Shown here in pieces: positions 1 through 8,590 of a DNA stretch of 64,000 nucleotides (positions are counted from its first letter, which is position 1; the number at the start of each line of letters is the position of its first letter). Origin of the DNA: Flavobacteriales bacterium (GTDB lineage Bacteria; Bacteroidota; Bacteroidia; NS11-12g; UBA9320); NCBI GenBank assembly GCA_020635435.1, contig JACJZU010000001.1:496001-560000 (forward strand), in the 5' to 3' direction. The translations under genes were made by a program, and so were the position numbers. The notes beneath the pieces are model-generated. The model did no database searches. It was given only the letters and a program-made list of their open reading frames with translations, and was not told where the DNA came from.

Positions 1-1
1 G

Positions 2-304
2 GAACTTGGTCCGAAGTTACAATCGAAATCCGGCTGGCCTACAGCTGGCTACGAACCGGGAACTGACGAATTTGGCTTCTCTGCACTCCCGGCTGGATTA
101 TTTAATTCGAATGAAGGATTGTTCAAATGGTTAAATGAGAGCACAGGTTGGTGGATACTGGGCACAAGAAATCCGGGACCTCAGGAAGCACGGTACGTCC
201 GACAATTAAATCCGGTAGAAGGCACAATAGGAGGCGGCCCAACAAAGAATTTTCACAATCCGAATTACAAGTTTTCCTGCCGTTGTATACGAGTGAAGAA
301 ATGA
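2..304 (+). CDS. FISUMP-domain protein, C-terminal end (partial)
   Basis: The first complete codon is at base 2 and the frame runs without a stop to the TGA at 302-304, so this is the last 100 residues of a gene that begins outside the window. The translation shows the pattern of the Fibrobacter succinogenes major paralogous (FISUMP) domain: a Gly/Trp/Thr-rich stretch with GFSALPAG, then WWILGT and the typical ending FSCRCIRVKK. FISUMP proteins are secreted or surface proteins of unknown function that are common in Fibrobacteres and Bacteroidota. No T9SS tail follows the domain. A second ATG ORF on the same strand (148-336) is a frame shadow. The family call is good; a precise role cannot be given. 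Confidence 0.75.
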   Translation, partial: ELGPKLQSKSGWPTAGYEPGTDEFGFSALPAGLFNSNEGLFKWLNESTGWWILGTRNPGPQEARYVRQLNPVEGTIGGGPTKNFHNPNYKFSCRCIRVKK

Positions 305-335
305 TGGAATTAACGGCTTATAAGTTGGATAAGTA

Positions 336-359
336 GGGGGAAGCAGACTAATATCGAAC
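336..359. repeat. 24-base direct repeat, left copy
   Basis: G5-AAGCAGAC followed by TAATATCGAAC. It matches 21 of 24 positions with 11544-11567. Read on the minus strand, both copies resemble a tRNA T-loop plus 3' acceptor end (GTTCGAT...CTGCTCCCC). The copies bracket the accessory surface-protein region. Confidence 0.4.
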
Positions 360-507
360 TTGCAGCTTAAATGTGATTTGAATAACTAATCGGATTAGAG
401 TGAATTTCGGACTAATGCTAAAGTGTCGCTTTAACATTAATGAGGATTATTTTTCAATTTGCAATTCGTATTACCAGATTTATCGGAAGTTCAGTACAAA
501 TCTGCAA

Positions 508-3500
508 TTATCGATTATTGATGATCACTACTTTAGTGTCTCGATGAATCGAATTGTAGAAATGAACGAAATAAACGCCAGTACGGAGCGTGTCAAGATC
601 GATTAATTCGTGACCATTTCCGGCTGATCTTGGAATCGATAGCCGGTTCAGAACATTCCTTCCCAGGATGTCGTATATCTTAAAATGAACAGGCTCCGGA
701 TTACCGGTGTAATATTCAATGTGAAGCTGTGTTTGCGCCGGATTGGGGTAGATTTTCCAATTGAATGCCGAAACAGCATTTTCCGGCGTATACAGGCTTG
801 TTGTCGTCATCATTTGAGACCCGGGATCGTTCATATTTCCGCTTGAATTGTCCAGATTGATGATAAATCCACCTAAATGTGCATCTGTTTCAAGATCATG
901 GCGACTCAGGTAAAACTCGAATTCTTCGGTTGGTAAAGATCCTGAATCCAATGATGTGAATTCGAATCGAACGGAAGGGAATACGGCTGGAGGTATAATG
1001 ATATCTTCAAGATAAAATGGCTCACTCCCTTGTATATGTAATTTCCCGGGGCCAACCGAGTCGAATCCACTACCCTGTGATCCTCCCAGTTGCCAATACT
1101 TCCAAAGCGAATCGTCCAGTAAAATGTCAATATCCCAGTGGTCGAAATGATCCGGACGTGCCGGTTTGAAGTGCAAAGTCACATTGAAGTCACATCCTGT
1201 TCCCCGCCAACTCCAATGCCGGGGGTGCGCACCATTTTCGTTTTCAAGCCTGTCGAACGATTCGAAATTCAGGGTGGCAATGTTGTTGTTCTTTCTGGTA
1301 TTCTCCGTGATCACAACCCCGTATTGCTCCGGATAGGTCATGCCGAACGGATACTCCTGACACGATTCGATACGGGAATACAAGCAAAGTGTGACCCGAT
1401 CGCTGTATACGAACTGGCCATTTTCTTTCGTATAATACCAGGCAGGATTGGGCGGATACCAGGGAATGGTGATGATCGTACTGTCGCCCGGACTGATCTG
1501 CGGAATCGCATACCCACCGGATCCGGTTATTTCTGCTCCTTTAGGATAGAAGGCATCGTCAATTTCGTTGTAGAAGCGGTTTTGATCGGAGCTAATCCAG
1601 GAACGTTCCCAGATTTCTCCGGTTGAACCCAGGGTCCAGTAGACTCTCAGAATATTCGAATTGGTTGTGTAGGGGCCTTTATTCCGCACCTTCACCCGAA
1701 CAAAATTAGGGGCTTGCGCGTGATATTCCGCGTTTTCGTGCACAAGGCAATTGTTCAAACTATCGCAATTCCAAATATCCGGACTGCGAAACAGATCCTG
1801 GGTGGCCGTTGTGTCGTGATAAAAAGTATTGGGTTCAGCTGCGGTGTCCCGCCAGGAGTCTTTCATCCAATAGTCGTACTGGTCCGACGGGAATAAGGGG
1901 TATACCGTCAACAGGGACTCGTTCGTGGTATCTGCGCCACAGTTATTGCGTACGATTCCCCGGTACCGATTTCCACTTTGACAAACATAGGTGGGCAGGA
2001 ACGATATGGAGCTTGAGTTCTCCCCGGGAATAGGCGCCCAAAATCCCTGACCGGCTGCCTTTACCTGCCACTCAAATGTGGCATTTTGCGTATTGGATGC
2101 CACCATGGCGTAGACCACCAAAGCTCCTTCATTCACAGAGGCATTGGTCAGAGAACTTGAAATGACCGGGGGGAGGACATCGGCTCGAAGCAGTGCAGCG
2201 TTTGAATAAACCGTATCGGAACAGCCCGTTGTATTGGTGATCACTCCAATCCTGTATTGATCGCCTTGTGTGGCATTGGATTGCGAAACGATCGTTTTAT
2301 ACGAATGATTGGTGTAGCTGGTATCGGCAAACACTACCCAATTCAGGGAATCGAATGCTTTTCGCTCCCAAACGGTGTGAGTGGGAGTTGGGAAGTTGCC
2401 TTGAATGGCGAAATAAACAGCTGTTCCGGAAACCGTATCCACGCAAATTCCCTGATCGAATAAAGGCGGCCCTGTGAATTGTGGAATATTCACGTAAACC
2501 TGCTCGCTTGTATCAAAGCAGTGGTTGTAAGCCACAATCCTTCGGGCTTTGTACTGTATGCGATCCGGCCTGGGAGTCATTCGCAGGTTTTGATTGGTGT
2601 CCTGAGGCTGGGTATACCAGCTTGAAAATTTGCCCGCTGTCCGGTATTCCTTTAATTGCCATTGATAGGATAGGGAATCTAGGGTAAGGGTTACCGCAGA
2701 GCCGTTGGCCCCGTGAAGGCAGTCGCCTGAAGTTGGGGTGTGGGAAGAAAGGGTGTTGGTGGGATAGCCTATTGTAATCATACTTACATTACTCACATCC
2801 GTGCAGTTGGACGACTGAACGATTCTCCTGAAATACATATTTTGCTGTGGGCTGATCTGCGTATGGTCTATGCCTGTGTCCCCTTCAACAGTCTCCCATT
2901 CAAGGCCGTCGAGGCTCCTTTGCCATATGTATGTGTAGCTTCCGCTGCCACCGGAGGGGATAGTTCCTGTAATTACCGGATTGGTGTTGCCGCAGTAAAA
3001 TGTCTGGCCGGCACTTATGGTATTGCTGTCCAATACCGGCAAGGCGATCACGGTATCTTTTACATGGCCCGTGCATCCGTTGTCACCTGTTATATCTACA
3101 CGTATAATGCCGTCTCCGCTCCACAGTACCTGTGCTTCGGTCTGGCTTGACTGGATCAGTTCGCCGCCTTCCACCACCGACCAGGTATATTCATCTGCCG
3201 GATCGGAATTGAACAAAGTATAAAATTGAATCTCCGTGGTGTCGCAAACCTCCAGATTACCCGTGATGTCGGGCTTGTTTATTTCAAGCTTGATCTCCTT
3301 TGTTACCGTATCTCCGTCTACGATCAGGCTCACATTATACCTGTCCGGGGAACTGTAACTATGAGTGGGGTTTTGGCTGAGGCTGCTGTCTCCATCGTCA
3401 AAAAACCATTTATAGGAAGCTGCACAAGCAATGGGTGTGGTAAACTTTACAGTACTGCAATTGCTGGCTACGTAATAAAAATCCAGAGGCAGTTCTTCCA

Positions 3501-5943
3501 CTTTTTTAGCGGTTATAATATTGGGTACCCCAACCTGGCCATATGGTTCATTGCCCATGGCTGACAGGTCAACTCCAACGGGCTGAAAACCGCAGGCATT
3601 GGGGTCGCTGTCGGAGATCAAGCTGTTGGGGAAGTTAACCACACTTACAAAATCGAGGTGGTCATTCACAATATAGATTTTATTATCCGGTCCGAGCTGC
3701 AAGCCAAAACCAAGACCAAATGGTGTTTGAGCAACTGTTCTGGCCTGCAGGGAATTGTTGAGCAGGTTAACCTGTTGCAATACGCTACCGACTATTAAAT
3801 ACAATACCTGTGAATTGGGACTGAAACAATGCTGATGCGTTTGCTGCGGTGCGTTTGCAAAAGTGGTTATCTTCCCGGTGGCCCGGTCAAAATTCAATAT
3901 CCCGCCCCGGCAGGCGAGCTTTGATCCATCCGGGGACGCCACCAGGGTACTCCTGAATTTGGTATAGTATGGAACCTGATAGGTGGCATTCCATTCCAGC
4001 GTATCGTCATGAACCAGAAATACATTGAGATAGTACTGGTCAAAATCCGTGGTGATCAGCCAATGGTCCACCCCGTTACATGCAGGTATGGCTGTCATAC
4101 CCTCCGCAGTGTGTGCGGCGCTGTCGGCGCTGTGTGGCCGGGCGGGGTTTCCTTTTACCGGTATGTCTTTCCAGGCGCTCAGTACTTCGCCCAGGCCACC
4201 GTCTCCCGTCATATCCACAATAGAATAATGCAGGCCCCCTTCGCTGGAGTCTATGTCTTCTTCTTCGTTTACAAATACGTAATACTTGTTGGTATCCTGC
4301 GGATGTGGTATCACCAGCCCGGCCTGTACGGAGCTTCCGTTGTCGTATGAGGGCAGGGGCCCTCCCTGGAGGGTATCGTGCAGGCGGTTGTACAGCCGGA
4401 ATGCAGAGTTGCCGGGAAGACCGCTTCCCCCGTAAAACAGCAGCTCGCCTTGGGCATCGCTGCGCGTAACAGTGCCCTCCCAGGAGTTTAAGGTTAAGTT
4501 TTGAAAGACATTTGCTCCATACGCTCCCAAATCCCGGAAAGCACCCCCGCCGGTAAAGCGCAGCCCGGCGTAATAGCCAAAATACCAGTTGCCCTGGGTA
4601 CTCATAAGCGGCGTACCGCAATCGGCCACCTGCACCAGGTTGCTGCGGTACATGGTCATGCTGTCGCCGCCGGTATGGGTGATGAGCTGTACATCATAAG
4701 TACCTAACTGGTTGAAGTTGTACCACAGCGTATCGTCGCCGGCGGCGTAATACAGGGTGTCGCCGTTTTCATCAAGTACGGCCCAGTGGTAGCTGCGGCC
4801 GGCATCCAGGGCGGTAAATTTAACCCAGGCGCTGTCGCATACCAGGTTTTGGGAGGCCGAGAACAGGGCGGTGTGGTAATCGCAGCCCAGGGCGCCCGCC
4901 CTAGCCACGTTAGAGGCTTCTATCAATCCTGTTCGGTAGCTCAGCAGGGTGGCGTGCATCAGGGCGGCCTGGTTTGCGGTAAAGGCGCTGCCACATTCCA
5001 GGCTGTAATCCATATAATTGCTCAGCATATCGGGCCGGTCGTTTTCTTCGCTGCAACTGTTTACCTCCGGGGTGCAAGAGCGGTTGGCGGCAGCCACCGG
5101 CGGGGTATCGCAGCAGCGGTCGCCCGCACCCGAACAGGTGGCAGCGCTGCTGTCGCTGCAACCGCCCTGAAAGGTGTGGTACAGGCCCAGATAATGTCCA
5201 GCCTCGTGCACCATGACGTTGCCATTGGAGTTTTCGTTTAAAAGGCAATCGCCGCAGGTGGCCTGGTTGCCAAACCAGTCGTACACCATGATCACCCCGT
5301 TGCCGGTGAATTGTAGGGGAAACAGGCCCAGGCCCTTGATGCCTGTAGTGTCGCCACCCGGGCTGATGATCCTGTACACGATGTATATGTTCATGTACTT
5401 GTCTTCCGGGAACAGGGTATCCACGGGCGTGGGTATCCCGGGCAGCATTTTGAAATAGGCGAGGTTGTCACCTGCCCTGCGCACAATGCCCGAGGTGCTG
5501 TCGCCGAGGATGTTACGGGTGGCCAGGCAAAACTGTATGCCCGTGTTTACCGCATTGGTATCGGCTTCAGCGGCATTGCGAAAGGCCAGGTTGAGTATTT
5601 CCAGTTGATGGGCTACCTGGGCATCGGTAATGTTGCTTTGCATCCCCGGCAGGCTGTCGGCCTCCAGGTGCAGGATGTGCACCACCACGGGTATAAGGAA
5701 GCGGGCCTGTACATCGGGCTCGGTTTTGTTTAAAACACCGCCCTGCCCCATAGGCTCGGGTACTTCCAGTTCATCGAGCTGTTCCTGAATTTGTTGCCGG
5801 TACATATGCTGGTAGTTGTACGAGTTGGTATCCTGGGCATTTATCAGGTTTACGGCCGAGTCGAAGCCGCATTCAAAATTGCTTTGAGCGCTGGCCGTGG
5901 AAAAAACCAGAGCCAGGGTAAAAAGGGTGAGGCATTTTTTCAT
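508..5943 (-). CDS. Giant secreted M43-type metalloprotease with PKD-like domain and T9SS type A tail
   Basis: 1811 residues. A clear signal peptide (MKKCLTLFTLALVFSTASAQ) is followed by a pappalysin-like (M43) zinc protease domain. The zinc motif HEAGHYLGLYH begins at residue 246, the Cys-rich insert typical of M43 (SDSSAATCSGAGDRCCDTPP) comes next, and then a Met-turn NYMDYS. A beta-rich middle follows, with a PKD-like segment near residue 845 (WFFDDGDSS) and several Ig-like stretches. From about residue 1724 there is a type A T9SS sorting domain (IYPNPAQTQLHIEYY ... GVYFVHFY). The product should be exported by Sec, secreted through T9SS, and act on extracellular protein. Base composition changes inside the gene: the N-terminal part (about 4000-5943) is near 60% GC and the rest nearer 40-52%, which suggests a mosaic origin. 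ATG at 5943 is the only start that gives the signal peptide. Substrate unknown. Confidence 0.9.
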   Translation of the reverse strand: MKKCLTLFTLALVFSTASAQSNFECGFDSAVNLINAQDTNSYNYQHMYRQQIQEQLDELEVPEPMGQGGVLNKTEPDVQARFLIPVVVHILHLEADSLPGMQSNITDAQVAHQLEILNLAFRNAAEADTNAVNTGIQFCLATRNILGDSTSGIVRRAGDNLAYFKMLPGIPTPVDTLFPEDKYMNIYIVYRIISPGGDTTGIKGLGLFPLQFTGNGVIMVYDWFGNQATCGDCLLNENSNGNVMVHEAGHYLGLYHTFQGGCSDSSAATCSGAGDRCCDTPPVAAANRSCTPEVNSCSEENDRPDMLSNYMDYSLECGSAFTANQAALMHATLLSYRTGLIEASNVARAGALGCDYHTALFSASQNLVCDSAWVKFTALDAGRSYHWAVLDENGDTLYYAAGDDTLWYNFNQLGTYDVQLITHTGGDSMTMYRSNLVQVADCGTPLMSTQGNWYFGYYAGLRFTGGGAFRDLGAYGANVFQNLTLNSWEGTVTRSDAQGELLFYGGSGLPGNSAFRLYNRLHDTLQGGPLPSYDNGSSVQAGLVIPHPQDTNKYYVFVNEEEDIDSSEGGLHYSIVDMTGDGGLGEVLSAWKDIPVKGNPARPHSADSAAHTAEGMTAIPACNGVDHWLITTDFDQYYLNVFLVHDDTLEWNATYQVPYYTKFRSTLVASPDGSKLACRGGILNFDRATGKITTFANAPQQTHQHCFSPNSQVLYLIVGSVLQQVNLLNNSLQARTVAQTPFGLGFGLQLGPDNKIYIVNDHLDFVSVVNFPNSLISDSDPNACGFQPVGVDLSAMGNEPYGQVGVPNIITAKKVEELPLDFYYVASNCSTVKFTTPIACAASYKWFFDDGDSSLSQNPTHSYSSPDRYNVSLIVDGDTVTKEIKLEINKPDITGNLEVCDTTEIQFYTLFNSDPADEYTWSVVEGGELIQSSQTEAQVLWSGDGIIRVDITGDNGCTGHVKDTVIALPVLDSNTISAGQTFYCGNTNPVITGTIPSGGSGSYTYIWQRSLDGLEWETVEGDTGIDHTQISPQQNMYFRRIVQSSNCTDVSNVSMITIGYPTNTLSSHTPTSGDCLHGANGSAVTLTLDSLSYQWQLKEYRTAGKFSSWYTQPQDTNQNLRMTPRPDRIQYKARRIVAYNHCFDTSEQVYVNIPQFTGPPLFDQGICVDTVSGTAVYFAIQGNFPTPTHTVWERKAFDSLNWVVFADTSYTNHSYKTIVSQSNATQGDQYRIGVITNTTGCSDTVYSNAALLRADVLPPVISSSLTNASVNEGALVVYAMVASNTQNATFEWQVKAAGQGFWAPIPGENSSSISFLPTYVCQSGNRYRGIVRNNCGADTTNESLLTVYPLFPSDQYDYWMKDSWRDTAAEPNTFYHDTTATQDLFRSPDIWNCDSLNNCLVHENAEYHAQAPNFVRVKVRNKGPYTTNSNILRVYWTLGSTGEIWERSWISSDQNRFYNEIDDAFYPKGAEITGSGGYAIPQISPGDSTIITIPWYPPNPAWYYTKENGQFVYSDRVTLCLYSRIESCQEYPFGMTYPEQYGVVITENTRKNNNIATLNFESFDRLENENGAHPRHWSWRGTGCDFNVTLHFKPARPDHFDHWDIDILLDDSLWKYWQLGGSQGSGFDSVGPGKLHIQGSEPFYLEDIIIPPAVFPSVRFEFTSLDSGSLPTEEFEFYLSRHDLETDAHLGGFIINLDNSSGNMNDPGSQMMTTTSLYTPENAVSAFNWKIYPNPAQTQLHIEYYTGNPEPVHFKIYDILGRNVLNRLSIPRSAGNGHELIDLDTLRTGVYFVHFYNSIHRDTKVVIINNR

Positions 5944-6007
5944 GATCGGTTGTTGTTAATTGAGTTTTTATCGCATCCCCTGAACCGCAGCTTGTGCTGC
6001 TATTTTG

Positions 6008-8101
6008 CTATTGTTTATGTATGGTTACCGGCCATATTTCGCCGTTCTCCGTCAACAGTTTTAATACGTATAATCCCTTTGGCCAACCGGCCACTGATAT
6101 CTTTTCCGTGGCATCCGATGGCTCTTGCTCAAACAGCAGCTTACCGCTTACATCATAACATCTTATGCTGTGGATATATCCGCTATATGGACTTTCTATC
6201 GTCAATTGTTCTTTCACCGGATTGGGATAAATCTTCATTCCGCCTTGTTCAAAGGCCTTTACCAACCCCAGGTCGTCCACCAGTATGCTGTCGGAAATCG
6301 TTACACAGCCCTGTGCGTTTTCGGCTTCCATCCAATACAGACCATTGGAATCCGGTTTTACTGAACTACTGGTTTCATCCCATAGTAATAGACCGTTCCT
6401 GTACCATCGGTGTACAGAGGCATTGAAAGAGCTGATCAGGCTGTCGCCCTTGCGCATAAGCATGGGCTTGGGGGGTGAAAGTAACTCGTGTACTACAATG
6501 GTGTCCCACATCGTGCAAAAGCTTTTGTTGGTTACTTTTACGAAATAGGCACCAGCCGTATCTACCACCATGCTGTCTACGTGAAATTTGCCGTAATCCT
6601 GCCCGGTTTCTCCCATCCAGTGAATACAGTGCATATCCGGTTGGGATTTTAAAACCAACCTGAAATTATCACCGGAACAGTACGAAGTATCCCGCCCCAG
6701 AAAATCATGCTGCCATTTAGGATAAATGATGAGGGTTTTGGTTACCGTGTCATTCAGCGAAGCATTGGAAGCGATGTAGCTCACTTCCCACCTACCCGTA
6801 TCCGTAAAGGTGTGGTTGATCTCCCTCCCGGATTCAGTTTGTATTGTGCTTCCCTTTTTAAAGAGCCACTTATGGTTTGTAGCTCGAAATGTATCAGTTG
6901 CGGTGAACCGGTATTGATGTTCATCGCAATCTTCAACATAGCTAAAGTCAAGGGGGGGGGTATGAAAATAACTGTTGTTAAAGTTTGGAAGGCCATACCC
7001 CTGTTTGTTCTTTCCCAAATACTGTCCGCCTATTTGAAATTTACAGTTTGGGCCAAAAGTATCAGGGTGATTAATTACATCCATCGCCAAGCTGTCTGGA
7101 CGGAGGGAATATATGTTTCTTAAAGGTGTTTGTTGAAGCTCAAACTGGTAGTATATATTGCTTAGATGATAGCTATTGTTCAGTATATAGGATTTGTCAT
7201 ATACATCTATTTTAAATTGTATTATATCACTGGTCCTTTCACTGACATATAAGATATTCCCGCTTGGTGAAAAGCACATTCCAATCGGATATGCAATATC
7301 CTTAAGAACAATCGGGGAAAAAAGTTTTCCCGAAGCGTTATCGAACCTATGCAATTCAACTTTGTGGTATGTAAAGTGGTTCTGTACTAATAGTGAACCA
7401 TCTTGTCGAATCACTAAATCACTTTGACCAGAAGTTGGATCGGGTGCACCAATGAACAAGGAACTTTCTGATATGATAGGACAATCAATTAAGCTTTGAG
7501 AAGTAAGTAAGTAAGCAAAATAGCTATACCCGTTGTATTCCCGACATATAATCCAAACACTTTCATTGTCCTGATGATTAATAACTCCTATAGGTTCTGC
7601 TACCGATGCATTGATCAAATGGTTTTTTTCAATTACTTTAAAGCTATCGGTTCCATAATTCTCAATTATAGTGTATCTTAACTCGTTATTGCCCAATACG
7701 AAATCAGTTGTAAATAACCAGAACAACGAATTGTTACCAGGCATTGGTACGAATACCGAGCCCCTGCTCGAACTTTCATGGCCACTTATCTCAGTTCCAC
7801 CTGGAATTATTTTATTAAACCGATTCCATATTGAGACCCCATCAGTGTACAACAACAAACTACCTTGTTCGTTGGAAATTGTAGCACAAGATTCTCGCGA
7901 TTTAAGTGCCGACGTATCTACGATCACCGTATCCTTTTCAAATCGCAGGGAAGTGTTGTAGCCGAAATGCCAGTTTTTGGTGCGGAGGATCTGGCTTTGT
8001 GCGGGTATAATTAACAAAAGAAGCAGGAACACCATCGCAGATTCTTGCAGATGGTTAGCCCTGTAATGAAAGCAAGCGGATATGTATTTTGATAACCTCA
8101 T
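6008..8101 (-). CDS. T9SS type A cargo protein, tandem paralog 1
   Basis: 697 residues from the ATG at 8101. The open frame extends upstream to 8281, but this start is chosen because the paralog at 8591-10672 begins at the equivalent codon and both then share KYISACFHYR and the hydrophobic signal segment LLLLLIIPA(Q/H)SQ. The mature N-terminus (ILRTKNWHFGYNTSLRF) and a propeller-like middle resemble the many Bacteroidota surface proteins that open with a WHFG-type motif. A PKD-like segment (HKWLFKKG ... HTFTDTG) lies near the middle, and a type A T9SS domain (MKIYPNPVKEQLTIE) ends the protein. A run of nine G on the + strand (C9 in the coding strand, 6952-6960) encodes HTPPLDF and could slip, which would remove the secretion tail. 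Role unknown; likely surface adhesin or binding protein. Confidence 0.85.
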   Translation of the reverse strand: MRLSKYISACFHYRANHLQESAMVFLLLLLIIPAQSQILRTKNWHFGYNTSLRFEKDTVIVDTSALKSRESCATISNEQGSLLLYTDGVSIWNRFNKIIPGGTEISGHESSSRGSVFVPMPGNNSLFWLFTTDFVLGNNELRYTIIENYGTDSFKVIEKNHLINASVAEPIGVINHQDNESVWIICREYNGYSYFAYLLTSQSLIDCPIISESSLFIGAPDPTSGQSDLVIRQDGSLLVQNHFTYHKVELHRFDNASGKLFSPIVLKDIAYPIGMCFSPSGNILYVSERTSDIIQFKIDVYDKSYILNNSYHLSNIYYQFELQQTPLRNIYSLRPDSLAMDVINHPDTFGPNCKFQIGGQYLGKNKQGYGLPNFNNSYFHTPPLDFSYVEDCDEHQYRFTATDTFRATNHKWLFKKGSTIQTESGREINHTFTDTGRWEVSYIASNASLNDTVTKTLIIYPKWQHDFLGRDTSYCSGDNFRLVLKSQPDMHCIHWMGETGQDYGKFHVDSMVVDTAGAYFVKVTNKSFCTMWDTIVVHELLSPPKPMLMRKGDSLISSFNASVHRWYRNGLLLWDETSSSVKPDSNGLYWMEAENAQGCVTISDSILVDDLGLVKAFEQGGMKIYPNPVKEQLTIESPYSGYIHSIRCYDVSGKLLFEQEPSDATEKISVAGWPKGLYVLKLLTENGEIWPVTIHKQ

Positions 8102-8104
8102 GCT

Positions 8105-8112
8105 GCAATATA
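8105..8112 (-). promoter_or_regulatory. Candidate -7 element of paralog 1
   Basis: TATATTGC on the minus strand, four bases upstream of the ATG at 8101. It is a near match to the Bacteroidota TAxxTTTG element. The same octamer sits in the same place upstream of paralog 2 (10676-10683). I see no TTG at -33. Confidence 0.4.
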
Positions 8113-8295
8113 ATAGATGCACCGGTATAAGGAATCGCTGCGTAGGGGTACACCATTCAGCAAAAAACCTTGTAATAAAATTTGAGTCAGGTTCCATAAA
8201 TATCTTAATGCGTCGGATATCATGTGGTGGGTATTCAAAACTATAGATAAAAAGTAAAACACGCAAAATATTGCGTAACAACTTATTGCTTTTGT

Positions 8296-8538
8296 ATGGT
8301 TTTTCCCTCCGTGAACCGCGAGCCCGAACTGACCTATAAAAGGATAGGAACTGCCCTCAGAGAACTGCGGCTTAAAGCAGGTTATTCGAGCTATGAGAAT
8401 TTTGCCATTGACCATGATCTCAGCAGAAGGCATTACTGGGAAACAGAAAAAGGACGTAATATCTCCATTGAATACCTGGTCAAGATTCTTGCCATTCACA
8501 ATATGTCGATCAAGGAGTTTTTTGAAAAGCACTTTTAA
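8296..8538 (+). CDS. Small XRE-family helix-turn-helix regulator
   Basis: 80 residues. It reads as a lone Cro/C1-type HTH: ALRELRLKAGYSSYENFA (helices 1-2), then DHDLSRRHYWETEKGRNIS (recognition helix and turn), then YLVKILAIHNMSIKEFFEKHF, with no effector domain. XRE proteins of this size usually repress nearby promoters or act as antitoxins. No toxin partner is beside it: both neighbours are large T9SS cargo genes on the other strand. It lies between two tandem paralogs, so it could act on either of their promoters. ATG at 8296 is the first start in frame. A 144-residue minus-strand ORF over the same bases has no recognisable features and is taken as a shadow. Confidence 0.8.
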   Translation: MVFPSVNREPELTYKRIGTALRELRLKAGYSSYENFAIDHDLSRRHYWETEKGRNISIEYLVKILAIHNMSIKEFFEKHF

Positions 8539-8590
8539 TTTTTGTTCGCTTATATCTATAGAAAATCGGCATTGGTTGCCAGTTTACCCT

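Noticed and set aside
400..606. 68-residue plus-strand ORF near the window start
   Set aside because: Overlaps the end of the M43 protease gene on the other strand and has no features.
8102..8281. 60-codon N-terminal extension of tandem paralog 1
   Set aside because: Not conserved in paralog 2, whose start aligns with 8101 directly before the shared signal peptide.
8098..8532. 144-residue minus-strand ORF over the XRE gene
   Set aside because: No recognisable domain, and the plus-strand frame gives a clear helix-turn-helix.
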